Origin: Xenorhabdus lircayensis
GTDB lineage: Bacteria > Pseudomonadota > Gammaproteobacteria > Enterobacterales > Enterobacteriaceae
Reading direction: 5' to 3'
NCBI RefSeq assembly: GCF_016306625.1
Contig: NZ_JACOII010000016.1
Coordinates: 1,119 to 60,050, forward strand
Length of the DNA: 58,932 nt
In this document: positions 1 through 8,787 of the stretch, in pieces
Position numbering within the stretch: position 1 is the first letter of the stretch
How the letters are laid out: each line of letters opens with the position of its first letter
The notes under the pieces: generated by a model
What the model saw: the letters and a program-made list of their open reading frames with translations, nothing else
Database searches by the model: none
What the model was told of the DNA's origin: nothing
Position numbers and translations under genes: made by a program

Positions 1-99
1 CAGATGAATGTTCATGGTTGCAAGCATGATCGGGTTTGGATAAGAAATCAAGCATCTTCAAGGGAGATTGGTATAGATAGCTATTTTGAGGATGTATAA
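1..99 (+). CDS. C-terminal end of an unidentified protein (partial)
   Basis: An open frame enters from the left edge and closes with TAA at 97-99, giving 32 residues ending in DSYFEDV. I do not recognise the family. The fragment is hydrophilic, with no membrane segment. With so little sequence it could be a real gene tail or a chance open frame. It is the only open reading that leaves the left edge and looks plausible. Confidence 0.3.
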   Translation, partial: QMNVHGCKHDRVWIRNQASSREIGIDSYFEDV

Positions 100-175
100 T
101 TATCAACAATTATAGCTGTTTTGAATTGCATTCCATCATCGGTTGTATTGATTGCAAACAGCGGGAAATGAAAAG

Positions 176-467
176 TGGCGGAGAGAACAGGATTCGAACC
201 TACGGTACGCATTCTGCACATGCTAGACGTTTAAAGCATCTAGTTGGCTTAAGCCGCTTTTTTGCATATGCTAGACGTTGGAAGCATCTAGTTAGCTTAG
301 GCTGCTCATCCTGCATACTCTAGACGTTTGAAGCATCTAGTTGGTTTAGGCCGCTTATCCTGCATGCGCTAGACGTTTAAAGCATCTAGTTGGCTTTAAG
401 CTGCTTACCCTGCATATTCTAGACGTTTAAAGCATCTAGTTAGTTTAGGCTGCTCGCTTATCTCTCC
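176..467 (-). tRNA. tRNA-like gene with five tandem anticodon arms (serine-type body)
   Basis: On the minus strand the RNA begins with acceptor half GGAGAGA (467-461) and ends with TCTCTCC (186-180), discriminator G (179) and encoded CCA (178-176), giving a perfect 7-bp acceptor stem. The T arm is intact, with loop TTCGAAT and a 5-bp stem that includes two G-U pairs. G73, the long variable arm and this acceptor stem are serine-tRNA features. Between acceptor and T arm lie five D-arm/anticodon-arm units instead of one, with arms at 419-439, 369-389, 320-340, 271-291 and 223-243. Each arm has the stem CTAGATG/CGTCTAG. Loops 5' to 3' are CTTTAAA, CTTTAAA, CTTCAAA, CTTCCAA and CTTTAAA, giving anticodons UUA, UUA, UCA, UCC and UUA. 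Removing four units (196 nt) would leave a normal 96-nt type II tRNA. Whether the RNA is charged, processed or used on ribosomes is unknown. Confidence 0.75.
215..458 (-). repeat. Five tandem 48-50-nt D-arm/anticodon-arm units
   Basis: The anticodon arms are spaced 48, 49, 49 and 50 nt apart on the + strand. Within the 21-nt arm, all 14 stem bases and five of the seven loop bases are identical in all five copies; only loop bases 35 and 36 differ. The connecting 27-29 nt are similar but diverged. They contain a D-loop-like AGC(A/G)GC(C/T)TAA core, a conserved AA before the arm, and (C/T/G)(A/G)TGCA after it. This pattern indicates old duplication with strong constraint on the anticodon stem. 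Confidence 0.9.
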
Positions 468-477
468 GCCGACATCA

Positions 478-506
478 AATTTAAAAAAAGTGGGGTTTTT
501 ATTCAA
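478..506 (-). promoter_or_regulatory. Sigma-70-like promoter of the multi-anticodon tRNA-like gene
   Basis: The minus strand shows TTGAAT (506-501), a 17-bp spacer, then TAAATT (483-478). Initiation 6-8 nt downstream would fall about 3-5 nt before the first acceptor base at 467, a typical short tRNA leader. Downstream of the CCA there is only a run of four T, so a terminator is not clear. Confidence 0.55.
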
Positions 507-1056
507 GCTGATTTATTGAGTTATGGACTATTGATCACAACTTAAGTTTATTGATTATTTCAAATTATTAAAAGGAGTCAAATATCACATCAATTAAGAA
601 GTAATTATGTTTATTTAATAAGTTTTTTCCATTATTAAAGCCATTTTATTATTAAATTTTATATGAAGATGAATATAAAATGTTAAAGTGAACTTCGATA
701 AAAATATTATCAAATATTGGTACTGGTGTTTTATTTCTGTTTCAGAGTATTGGACCAGTTAAAATTGAATAATAAAATTTCATTAAGGTAATATTTTAAA
801 TTTTATAATGATAGTGTCAACGTTTATGGCACGTATATTGGAGGGAGAATTTAATCAAGGGATGTTTGCCTGATAAGCTTTATTTTTTCTATAATGGGTG
901 GTGGTTTCTTTATCTGTTTCCTGAAAATAGAAGTGCCGAAGTTTGTCCATCAAATAAACTATAGAACTTATCGGCTTCTGATGGTGAATTTGTTGTTCAC
1001 GGCGGTTTGGGTTATATACGGACGCCGCTATCCGCAACGTCCGTTATATTTTCAAC
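507..1056. other. AT-rich intergenic stretch without recognised genes
   Basis: I see no convincing coding frame, tRNA or repeat here. The short frames between 855 and 1056 have neither ribosome binding sites nor recognisable products. It holds the 3' flank of the minus-strand gene that ends at 1057. Confidence 0.6.
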
Positions 1057-1944
1057 TTACTGAGGCCACTTCATTTCGCCTTTCAATACTTTGGCACTCA
1101 GCTCCAGGCTGGATTCGTCAGCGAGGTCTGGATAGTGCTTCTTCATGGCTGAAATCAGCGCATCGGAATCTTTTGCTTTAGGTAATTCTTTTTCCAATGT
1201 GGTTAGATAATTCTGCGTGAAAGTCACTGAATCCAACGTCATTGATGGATTTCCCAGATAGTGGCCTGGCACAACAGTTGCGGGTTTCAGGTTTTTGATG
1301 CGATCCAGTGTTTGTTCCCAGTGTTGGCGTGATTCTTTGGTCTGGGTATCCGCAATCCATACATGAATATTGTCAGAAACAGTAACGCCACCGACAACCG
1401 CTTTCAGTTTAGGGATCCAGACAAAAGTGCGATCTGCGGCTGGGCCATCCAAACCTTCGACAATCAGTTTTTCGCCATCAACAGTGAAGGAATTTCCTTT
1501 CAGTGGTTCTGGTACGATGATCTTTTTAGGTGCCTGATCTGCCAGAATTCCACCCCAATAGGTCAGTTTGCCATCTTTGGTTTCGTTGATCGCTTTGATG
1601 GTTTCTGGTGATGCGATGACTTTGGCTTCAGGGAAAGCTTCAGTGATCACATCAAGGCCAAAGTAAAAGTCAGGATCGGACTGGCTGATATAGATCGTTG
1701 TCAGTTTTTTACCTGTCTGTTGGATCATTTTTATCAGTTCTTGTGCATCGCTTTTCTTAAACTGGGCATCGATCAGAACAACTTCATGATCGCCGCTGAT
1801 GACCTCAGAAGAAACTGGGAAAATGCCTTTTTCACCCGGATTGTAGATATCCAACTTGAGATCGGCTGCTTGAGCCAGTGATGCCATTCCCAAAGAGAGG
1901 GTCGCCGCCAGAGCGATATTTAATGTTGTTTTGCGAGTCATCAT
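1057..1944 (-). CDS. Periplasmic MBL-fold protein with a degenerate metal site
   Basis: This 295-residue protein starts with a Sec signal peptide (MTRKTTLNIALAATLSLG, cleavage near AQA at 25-27). The remainder resembles metallo-beta-lactamase-fold hydrolases: an N-terminal strand region ending in VVLIDAQF, an acidic loop near residue 95, and a late VVPGHYLGNP histidine. The usual metal-binding HxHxDH motif is replaced by SQSDPDFYFG, so its three histidines are Q, D and F while the aspartate remains. Function is unknown; it may bind metal differently or be non-enzymatic. It is divergent from a LysR-type regulator that starts 137 bp away, so that regulator probably controls it. Confidence 0.75.
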   Translation of the reverse strand: MMTRKTTLNIALAATLSLGMASLAQAADLKLDIYNPGEKGIFPVSSEVISGDHEVVLIDAQFKKSDAQELIKMIQQTGKKLTTIYISQSDPDFYFGLDVITEAFPEAKVIASPETIKAINETKDGKLTYWGGILADQAPKKIIVPEPLKGNSFTVDGEKLIVEGLDGPAADRTFVWIPKLKAVVGGVTVSDNIHVWIADTQTKESRQHWEQTLDRIKNLKPATVVPGHYLGNPSMTLDSVTFTQNYLTTLEKELPKAKDSDALISAMKKHYPDLADESSLELSAKVLKGEMKWPQ

Positions 1945-2081
1945 AGAATTCCTATATCAAAATGCGTATTTGCTTTAATGGCATATATAATAGGTTGCAT
2001 ATTTCGATTTAAAAACCACATAATCAGCAACTATTTGTTGCATATATCGAACTAATTAGAGCGGGGAATGAGTCGGCTGAA

Positions 2082-2996
2082 ATGGATAGAGTCACAGCAG
2101 CACAAGTATTTGTTACGATTGTTGAGCAGGGAAGTCTAATTGCGGCAGCAGAACGCTTGGATATGTCGAGAGCGATGGTGTCACGGTATTTGGCTGAGAT
2201 GGAAAAATGGGCGGGAGTTCGCTTATTGCATCGCACGACACGTAAGATCAGCTTAACTTCGGCAGGTGAGAGTGCTTACCAACGTAGCCTTAAGCTGATG
2301 GAATTAGCAGAAGCAATGCCTGTACAGCAATCCTTGGAAGCACAAACCTTGAGGGGGTTGTTGCGCGTCAGCTGTTCTCAATCGTTGGGTATCAGTGCGC
2401 TGTCAGTCGCCATTCCTGAATTTATGCGGATGTACCCACAGATTTCGGTCAATCTGCAAATTAATAATAAAGCCATCAATTTGATTGAGGAACGCATTGA
2501 TTTAGCGCTCCGTATTACCAATAATCTGGAACCGAATCTGATCGCTCGCCCATTATCGACTTGCCATTCCGTTGTTTGTGCGGCTCCTTCTTATTTAGCC
2601 GGAAAATCTAGCCCCCAAAACCCTGCGGATTTGACGCCACATAATTGTCTGACTTATAACTTTTTTGGCAAAAGTTTATGGCTGTTTGAAAAACAGCATG
2701 AGCAGTATTCAGTCCCGGTCAGTGGTACGTTAAGTGCCAATGAATCGACTGTGTTAATGGAAGCGGCTTTGCAGGGTGCCGGAATAGCGATGCAGCCTTA
2801 CTATTCTGTTTCTTCCTATTTGATGTCTGGGCAGTTGGTTGAGTTATTACCTGATTATCAACCTCAGGCAATGGGTATCTATGGTATTTATGCCAGCCGC
2901 CAGAATATGCCTACGACTCTGCGGGCGCTGTTGGATTTTCTGGTGCATTGGTTTGCCACGTCACCTCATTGGCAGCAATTAACGTTGAAAGGCTGA
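2082..2996 (+). CDS. LysR-family transcriptional regulator
   Basis: This 304-residue protein has an N-terminal winged helix-turn-helix (residues about 5-60, with AAERLDMSRAMVSRYLAEME) and a C-terminal substrate-binding domain from about residue 90. It resembles the branch of LysR regulators that have RTTRKISLT after the helix-turn-helix. Effector and regulon cannot be read from sequence. Divergent placement from the MBL-fold gene suggests that gene is a target, with the operator in 1945-2081. Its last 18 bases overlap the end of the convergent lysR. Confidence 0.85.
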   Translation: MDRVTAAQVFVTIVEQGSLIAAAERLDMSRAMVSRYLAEMEKWAGVRLLHRTTRKISLTSAGESAYQRSLKLMELAEAMPVQQSLEAQTLRGLLRVSCSQSLGISALSVAIPEFMRMYPQISVNLQINNKAINLIEERIDLALRITNNLEPNLIARPLSTCHSVVCAAPSYLAGKSSPQNPADLTPHNCLTYNFFGKSLWLFEKQHEQYSVPVSGTLSANESTVLMEAALQGAGIAMQPYYSVSSYLMSGQLVELLPDYQPQAMGIYGIYASRQNMPTTLRALLDFLVHWFATSPHWQQLTLKG

Positions 2997-3908
2997 CGCT
3001 AATTTTGCAGGAAATAGGGCAGCCTGTTGTTTTAAATGGGTAATGAAAATTTCAACTGGCTCTGAAGATGGCCGATGTATGGGTTTGATTAAACTCACGG
3101 TGAATGGAATGTCGATACTGAATGGCCGAATGCAGATCCCTCCATTGTTATCCAAATAATCCAGTGCGGTTAATGGGTTTACGATCGACATCCCAATGCC
3201 TTCTTTGATCATGGCACAAATTGAGGCTGCGCTGTGAGTTTCCATCACCATCTTGCGATTGACATGATGCTCGGTAAATATTGTATCAATGAGGTGTCTG
3301 TAACTGTCTGTGATCGACAAGCTGATAAAATTCTGCCCGTGAAAATCTTCTGGCGTCAGTTGTGATTTTTGACAGAGTGGGTGGTTAATGGGTAAGACAC
3401 AAACTTCATTTAAGGTTAGCAAAGTTTCTTGCTCAGTACCTGCTGGGGTCTGTAAATGTTCGGTCAGGCCGATATCGTGGCGCTGTGCTGAGAGCCATTC
3501 CTCTAATAGGGGAGATTCTTGTGGAATGATGGTCAATTTTGCTTCAGGGTAGCATTGGATAAAGCTGCAACAGGCTTTTGGCAGCAGAGATTGAGAGAAC
3601 ATGGGTAGGCAGGCTATGGACAATTGTGCCTGTTCAAATTGGCGGATACTGTCAGCCGCATTGATTATCCTTTCCAGCCCATAATAAGAGCGCTGTACCT
3701 CTTCGAATAACCGTAGTCCCTGTGCAGTGGGAAATAGGCGTCCTTTGATTCGATCAAACAATTTGAATTTCAATAATTGTTCAAGGCGTGCGAGTTCACG
3801 GCTGACTGTTGGCTGGGAAGTTTTCAATAATACGGCCGCATCAGTCAGATTTTTAGTGGTCATTACTGCGTGAAAAATTTCAATGTGTCGCCATGAACAG
3901 GAATGCAT
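2979..3908 (-). CDS. lysR: Transcriptional activator LysR of lysA
   Basis: This 309-residue regulator follows the E. coli LysR sequence closely: RHIEIFHAVMT at the start, helix-turn-helix TSQPTVSRELARLE near residues 30-45, and effector-domain stretches such as PQESPLLEEWLSAQRHD and FTVSLIKPIHRPSS. The family member activates lysA and responds to diaminopimelate and lysine. The gene lies divergently from lysA with a 205-bp AT-rich spacer that should hold the operator. Confidence 0.93.
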   Translation of the reverse strand: MHSCSWRHIEIFHAVMTTKNLTDAAVLLKTSQPTVSRELARLEQLLKFKLFDRIKGRLFPTAQGLRLFEEVQRSYYGLERIINAADSIRQFEQAQLSIACLPMFSQSLLPKACCSFIQCYPEAKLTIIPQESPLLEEWLSAQRHDIGLTEHLQTPAGTEQETLLTLNEVCVLPINHPLCQKSQLTPEDFHGQNFISLSITDSYRHLIDTIFTEHHVNRKMVMETHSAASICAMIKEGIGMSIVNPLTALDYLDNNGGICIRPFSIDIPFTVSLIKPIHRPSSEPVEIFITHLKQQAALFPAKLASAFQR

Positions 3909-4113
3909 ATGTTTGTCTCTGTAATATGGGGCTCTTTTGCAAATAGTTCTTTCACGATAGATAAAACGTGAGTCGTCAGATTATGAAAACATAATGGTTG
4001 TAAAATAGACAAAGCAATATCATGAATGAATAGACTATAGCTAAATAGATATTTTTTTCCTACTTTATTATTGTCAATAATGAAGCATCTGCTGATTCTG
4101 TGAGGCACTTCTA

Positions 4114-5394
4114 ATGACAATATCAACTTTTACTGACGACCTGAGTGAACATTTTACCCCTGAGAATCTACTCCGATTGCCTGTTCAGTATGGAACTCCG
4201 TTGTGGCTTTATGATGGTGATAGCATCATCAAACAAACCAAAAAATTAAAACAGTTCGATGCTATCCGGTTCGCTCAGAAAGCGTGTTCCAATACCCATA
4301 TCCTGCGTTTGATGAGAGAGCAGGGAGTGAAAGTAGATGCGGTGTCACTGGGAGAAATCGAGCGGGCACTTTATGCCGGTTTTCAGCCTGGGCGCGATAA
4401 ATCAGAAATTGTATTCACTGCGGATGTGATTGATGAGGCAACATTGAAGCGTGTTATTGAGCTGGATATTCCGGTCAATGCAGGCTCTATTGATATGCTG
4501 GAGCAGATTGGTGGACGTCAGCCTGCTCATCCGGTCTGGTTGCGCATCAATCCTGGTTTTGGACATGGGCATAGTCAAAAGACCAATACTGGCGGTGAAA
4601 ATAGCAAACACGGGATTTGGTTCCAGGATCTTCCTCTGGCGATTGAAAAAATCCACCAGCATGGCTTGAAATTGGTGGGATTGCATATGCACATCGGCTC
4701 AGGTGTTGATTATCAACATCTTGCTAATGTATGTAATGCTATGGTGGAACAAGTCATTTTGTGTGGAGAGGATCTACAGGCCATTTCAGCAGGAGGCGGA
4801 TTATCAATCCCCTATAAAATGGGAGAGGAAGCAGTAGACACTGAGCATTATTACAGTTTGTGGCATGAAGCTCGTCAGCGTATAGAGCAGCATTTGGGGC
4901 ATCATGTTGAGCTGGAAATTGAACCTGGCCGTTTTCTGGTTGCTGAGTCAGGTATCTTGATGGCGGAAGTGCGAGCGGTAAAATCTATGGGCAGCCGTCA
5001 TTATGTGCTGGTGGATGCTGGTTTCAATGATTTGATGCGTCCGGCGATGTACGGCAGTTATCACCATATTTCAGTGTTGCCTGTGAATCACTGTGATAAT
5101 GATACGAATTTGCAGGAAACGGGATTACAAGAAACTATAGTCGCAGGGCCGTTATGCGAGTCTGGTGATGTTTTTACCCAGTTGGAAGGAGGGACGGTTG
5201 TGCTGCGCATGTTGCCTCGGGTCCGTGTCGGAGATTATCTGATTTTCCACGATACTGGCGCTTATGGTGCATCTATGTCTTCGAATTATAATAGCCGTCC
5301 TTTGATCCCTGAAATTCTGTTCACTGGGGGAGAAGTTCGTTTGATTCGGCGTCGCCAGACAATAGAAGAATTGTTATCGCTGGAATCGCTTTAA
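4114..5394 (+). CDS. lysA: Diaminopimelate decarboxylase
   Basis: This 426-residue enzyme makes L-lysine from meso-diaminopimelate, the last step of lysine synthesis. It has the alanine-racemase-type TIM barrel with a pyridoxal-phosphate lysine in FAQKACSN (K56), a glycine-rich phosphate loop (SAGGGLS), the EPGRF arginine motif and the C-terminal GPLCESGD cysteine segment. Length and sequence match enterobacterial LysA. The start has GAGGCA upstream. It is probably activated by LysR from the divergent gene. Confidence 0.95.
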   Translation: MTISTFTDDLSEHFTPENLLRLPVQYGTPLWLYDGDSIIKQTKKLKQFDAIRFAQKACSNTHILRLMREQGVKVDAVSLGEIERALYAGFQPGRDKSEIVFTADVIDEATLKRVIELDIPVNAGSIDMLEQIGGRQPAHPVWLRINPGFGHGHSQKTNTGGENSKHGIWFQDLPLAIEKIHQHGLKLVGLHMHIGSGVDYQHLANVCNAMVEQVILCGEDLQAISAGGGLSIPYKMGEEAVDTEHYYSLWHEARQRIEQHLGHHVELEIEPGRFLVAESGILMAEVRAVKSMGSRHYVLVDAGFNDLMRPAMYGSYHHISVLPVNHCDNDTNLQETGLQETIVAGPLCESGDVFTQLEGGTVVLRMLPRVRVGDYLIFHDTGAYGASMSSNYNSRPLIPEILFTGGEVRLIRRRQTIEELLSLESL

Positions 5395-5400
5395 AATAAA

Positions 5401-5431
5401 ATACGGGGCACTTTATTGTTCCCCGTATTTA
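5401..5431. terminator. Bidirectional terminator between lysA and fadE
   Basis: ATACGGGG (5401-5408) pairs with CCCCGTAT (5421-5428) around a 12-nt loop. A-rich sequence precedes it and T residues follow it, so it can stop both convergent genes. Confidence 0.8.
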
Positions 5432-5456
5432 GCTTACTCATATTTTCTGGTCAACA

Positions 5457-7904
5457 TCATGCTGCCTTAGTTTGATGCTGACTTTCAGACTTTTTTGCTG
5501 GATTGGACACAGCAAATGCGTCCGGCTCAAACTCATCGACATTAATTGAACGCAGTCGGCTAATTTCAGCACGTTTCAGGATATCAGCTTCTTCCTGAGT
5601 GATCTTATGCTCTGCCAATGCTTGTTCAGCTAATTTATCCAGACGAGTGAAGCTCAGGTTTTTACCTGCTTCGCGGCTCAAGCGAGCATGGATTGGCTCT
5701 GCGGCGATGATATCGTGCAACGCTTCTTCCAGTAACCCGTGAGGGTTGTATTCGCTTGGGGTCAGATATTGTCCACGCCCGATCCGGCTGCGAGTAGCGG
5801 AAGGGGTTTGTAATATCTGAGCCAGTTTGTGATCCAGTTTATCGGATGGCGCAGTATGTGAACGACCCAATGGGAAGACGATCACTCGCATTAAACCAGC
5901 AACCAAACGGTTAGGGAAATTGCGCAGTAAATCGTTTATGGCTTGCTCTGCTTGATGCAGGCTATCTTCTACCGCCCATTGTACCAATGGCAAATCTTCT
6001 GTCTGGCGGCCTTCGTCTTCATAGCGTTTCAGGGTAGCGGAAGCCAAGAAGATTTGACTCAGGATATCTCCCAGACGAGCTGAAATACGTTCACGGCGTT
6101 TCAGGCTACCCCCTAATACACCCATTGAAACGTCAGAAAGCAGGGCAAGGTTGGCACTTAAGCGATTGATGTGTTGGTAGTAACGGCGAGTTGCGTCATT
6201 GACTGGTGAGTTGCTGGTTCTACCTTTGGTAATACCAAGCCACAGGCTGCGCAGGGTGTGGCTGGCAACATGGCCCAAGTGACCAAACAGGGCTTTATCA
6301 AAGGCTTTCACATCGTTACTTTCTGCTGAGGCTATTTCAGCCAGTACATAAGGATGGCAGCGGATTGCACCTTGACCGAAGATGATCATGCTACGAGTCA
6401 GGATATTCGCACCTTCTACGGTAATGGCAATGGGTGAGCCTTGATAGCTGCGGGCAAGGAAGTTGGATGGCCCAAGACAGATACCTTTACCGCCAGCGAT
6501 ATCCATTGCATCAATGATGGAGCGCTGCGCTCTATGAGTACAGTGGTATTTCACGATAGCAGACAGAACCGCTGGTTTTTCGCCTTGCATGATACCGCTG
6601 GTAATCATGGTCGCAGCCGCATCCATCAGATAAGAGTTACCTGCGATACGTGCCAACGGTTCTTCGATGCCTTCCATTTTACCGATCGGCAGTTTGAACT
6701 GACGGCGAATATAGGAGTAAGCACCAATCCCCATCGCCGCACTTTTTAATCCACCTGTCGCATTGGATGGCAGGGTAATGCCACGGCCAACAGACAGACA
6801 TTCAACTAGCATACGCCAGCCTTGGCCTGCCATTTTCGGCCCACCAATGATGTAATCGATAGGAACGAAAATATCCTTACCACGGGTTGGGCCATTCTGG
6901 AATGGAATGTTCAGTGGGAAATGGCGATGACCAATTTCAACCCCTGAGGTATTGGTTGGGATCAAAGCACAGGTAATGCCCAGAGATTCAGTATTACCCA
7001 GCAGATGATCAGGATCGTACAATTTGAATGCCAATCCCAGAACGGTAGCGATAGGAGCAAGAGTAATGTAACGCTTATTCCAGTTCAGGCGCATACCAAG
7101 AACTTGCTCGCCTTGCCATTCGCCCATGCAGACAACGCCTGTATCAGGAATAGCTCCGGCATCTGAGCCAGCTTCAGGGCTGGTCAAGGCAAAGCAAGGA
7201 ATTTCTTCGCCACGGGCAAGGCCAGGCAGGTAATGTTTTTTCTGTTCATCAGTACCGTAGTGTTGCAATAATTCACCCGGGCCCAAGGAGTTAGGCACAC
7301 CGACAGTAATCGCCAGAATACCCGATACGCCTGCCAGTTTTTGTAATACCTGAGATTGCGCATAAGCAGAAAATTCCAGACCACCGTATTCTTTCTTGAT
7401 GATCATAGCGAAGAAGCGATTTTCTTTCAGGTAAGTCCAAAGTTCTGGAGGTAAGTCAGCCAATTCATGGCTGATTTGGAAATCATTTGCCATACGGCAG
7501 GCTTCTTCCACCGGACCATCAATAAATTCCTGTTCTTCAGCGGTTAACTGTGGTTTTGGATAATTATGCAGTTTTTGCCAGTCAGGATTACCACGGAACA
7601 GATCGCCTTCCCACCATGTTGTTCCTGCATCAATGGCTTCTTTTTCTGTTGTGGACATGCTTGGCATGACTTTACGGAAGGCTTTTAAGCCCGGCGCAGA
7701 GAATAAAGAGATACGCGTTGGTGTAAAGACAAGAGGAAATAGGACAATGGCTAGTGGTAACAGCAACCAGTAGCTCCAAATGCCAGTTATGCCCATGACT
7801 AACGTATAGGCAACAAGCAGTAGGCTACTGATAGTCAGGCTGACTTTGTGGTAACAAAGCCCGCCAATCAAGACTAAAAACAAAATAATGGTGAGAGCGG
7901 TCAT
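5457..7904 (-). CDS. fadE: Acyl-CoA dehydrogenase FadE
   Basis: This 815-residue FAD enzyme performs the first oxidation of fatty-acid beta-oxidation. The length is that of the large enterobacterial FadE. An N-terminal hydrophobic region (residues about 1-65, two to three membrane segments) is followed by the acyl-CoA dehydrogenase N-terminal, middle ([14 protein letters not shown] near residue 240) and C-terminal domains, then the FadE-specific extension. A FadR-like operator lies between the start codon and the upstream region. It is divergent from gmhA, as in E. coli. Confidence 0.95.
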   Translation of the reverse strand: MTALTIILFLVLIGGLCYHKVSLTISSLLLVAYTLVMGITGIWSYWLLLPLAIVLFPLVFTPTRISLFSAPGLKAFRKVMPSMSTTEKEAIDAGTTWWEGDLFRGNPDWQKLHNYPKPQLTAEEQEFIDGPVEEACRMANDFQISHELADLPPELWTYLKENRFFAMIIKKEYGGLEFSAYAQSQVLQKLAGVSGILAITVGVPNSLGPGELLQHYGTDEQKKHYLPGLARGEEIPCFALTSPEAGSDAGAIPDTGVVCMGEWQGEQVLGMRLNWNKRYITLAPIATVLGLAFKLYDPDHLLGNTESLGITCALIPTNTSGVEIGHRHFPLNIPFQNGPTRGKDIFVPIDYIIGGPKMAGQGWRMLVECLSVGRGITLPSNATGGLKSAAMGIGAYSYIRRQFKLPIGKMEGIEEPLARIAGNSYLMDAAATMITSGIMQGEKPAVLSAIVKYHCTHRAQRSIIDAMDIAGGKGICLGPSNFLARSYQGSPIAITVEGANILTRSMIIFGQGAIRCHPYVLAEIASAESNDVKAFDKALFGHLGHVASHTLRSLWLGITKGRTSNSPVNDATRRYYQHINRLSANLALLSDVSMGVLGGSLKRRERISARLGDILSQIFLASATLKRYEDEGRQTEDLPLVQWAVEDSLHQAEQAINDLLRNFPNRLVAGLMRVIVFPLGRSHTAPSDKLDHKLAQILQTPSATRSRIGRGQYLTPSEYNPHGLLEEALHDIIAAEPIHARLSREAGKNLSFTRLDKLAEQALAEHKITQEEADILKRAEISRLRSINVDEFEPDAFAVSNPAKKSESQHQTKAA

Positions 7905-7937
7905 AGTAAAACTCCTGTAAATCTCAGGTTGACTTGT

Positions 7938-7954
7938 CAGAGGTCTGACCTGTT
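7938..7954. promoter_or_regulatory. Probable FadR operator of fadE
   Basis: GGTCTGACCTGTT at 7942-7954 matches the right 13 positions of the FadR consensus AACTGGTCNGACCTGTT; the four leftmost bases match only once. It lies 34 bp upstream of the fadE start, a suitable place for repression in the absence of long-chain acyl-CoA. Confidence 0.65.
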
Positions 7955-8156
7955 GTGGTGTCCTTCTTTTTAGATGAGGAAAACGTATTTATCAATGTAT
8001 TTACATCTTAATTACAATCTAGCTCACAAAGTCACTTAAGTTTTGTGCGCGATAATTTCACCGAGGTGTGATGACATCTTCTTTCAGAGGGGCGAATCCG
8101 TTACACTGGGCGGCAGAATTTATTAATCCCGAAGACCTTTCAGGAGTATGAGTCCC

Positions 8157-8738
8157 ATGTATCAAGATCTGATCCGCAGTGAATTATCCGAAGCCGCAGA
8201 CACACTGGCTAAATTCCTCAATGAAGATGCAAATATTGATGCCATTCAAAAAGCCGCTGTTCTGCTGGCTGATTCATTCAAGGCAGGAGGGAAAGTGCTT
8301 TCCTGCGGTAATGGTGGCTCGCATTGTGATGCCATGCATTTTGCGGAAGAACTGACAGGCCGTTACCGCGAAAACCGTCCGGGATATCCGGCTATCGCGA
8401 TTTCCGATCCTAGCCATTTATCCTGCGTGAGCAATGATTTTGGTTATGATTATGTATTTTCCCGCTATGTTGAAGCAGTTGGTCAGAAAGGTGATGTGTT
8501 GCTGGGCATTTCGACTTCAGGGAATTCTGGTAATATCATTAAGGCGGTTGAAGCTGCTCGTGCCAAGGGCATGAAAATCATTACGCTTACCGGCAAGGAT
8601 GGCGGTAAAATGGCAGGAACGGCAGATGTTGAAGTCCGAGTACCGCATTTTGGTTATGCGGATCGCATTCAGGAAATTCATATTAAAGTGATTCATATCT
8701 TGATTCAATTGATTGAAAAAGAAATGGTAAAAGCCTGA
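8157..8738 (+). CDS. gmhA: Phosphoheptose isomerase GmhA
   Basis: This 193-residue SIS-domain enzyme converts sedoheptulose 7-phosphate to D-glycero-heptose 7-phosphate, the first step of LPS core heptose synthesis. It contains the phosphosugar motif [17 protein letters not shown] and the SGNSGN segment, and it is nearly colinear with E. coli LpcA/GmhA. I prefer the ATG at 8157 over 8148: AGGAG at 8142-8146 is 10 nt from 8157 but only 1 nt from 8148, and homologues begin MYQDLI. Confidence 0.95.
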   Translation: MYQDLIRSELSEAADTLAKFLNEDANIDAIQKAAVLLADSFKAGGKVLSCGNGGSHCDAMHFAEELTGRYRENRPGYPAIAISDPSHLSCVSNDFGYDYVFSRYVEAVGQKGDVLLGISTSGNSGNIIKAVEAARAKGMKIITLTGKDGGKMAGTADVEVRVPHFGYADRIQEIHIKVIHILIQLIEKEMVKA

Positions 8739-8746
8739 TTGCTGTC

Positions 8747-8785
8747 CGTTAGGAATAGGCGTTAGGAGTAGGCGTTAGGGGTAGG
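8747..8785 (+). repeat. Three 13-bp tandem repeats before yafJ
   Basis: CGTTAGGAATAGG, CGTTAGGAGTAGG and CGTTAGGGGTAGG run head to tail and end 2 nt before the yafJ start. Each copy contains a Shine-Dalgarno-like AGG or AGGA core, so the repeat multiplies the ribosome binding sequence in front of yafJ. Confidence 0.85.
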
Positions 8786-8787
8786 TA

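Noticed and set aside
126-323. 65-codon frame on the + strand
   Set aside because: It is the antisense reading of the tRNA-like gene; its internal repetition (RRLKHLV, RRWKHLV) comes from the anticodon arms.
215-458. CRISPR array: five near-identical 21-bp palindromic repeats at 48-50-bp spacing
   Set aside because: The 27-29-nt intervals are similar to each other rather than unique spacers, the repeats lie inside a complete tRNA acceptor/T-arm frame, and no cas genes are near.
176-467. Global reassignment of TAG to serine
   Set aside because: Essential genes alaS and trmD, and also luxS, pncC and yafK, still terminate with TAG, so at most partial readthrough is plausible.
894-1181. 95-codon + strand frame overlapping the end of the MBL-fold gene
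   Set aside because: It is largely antisense to the real gene, with no ribosome binding site or recognisable product.
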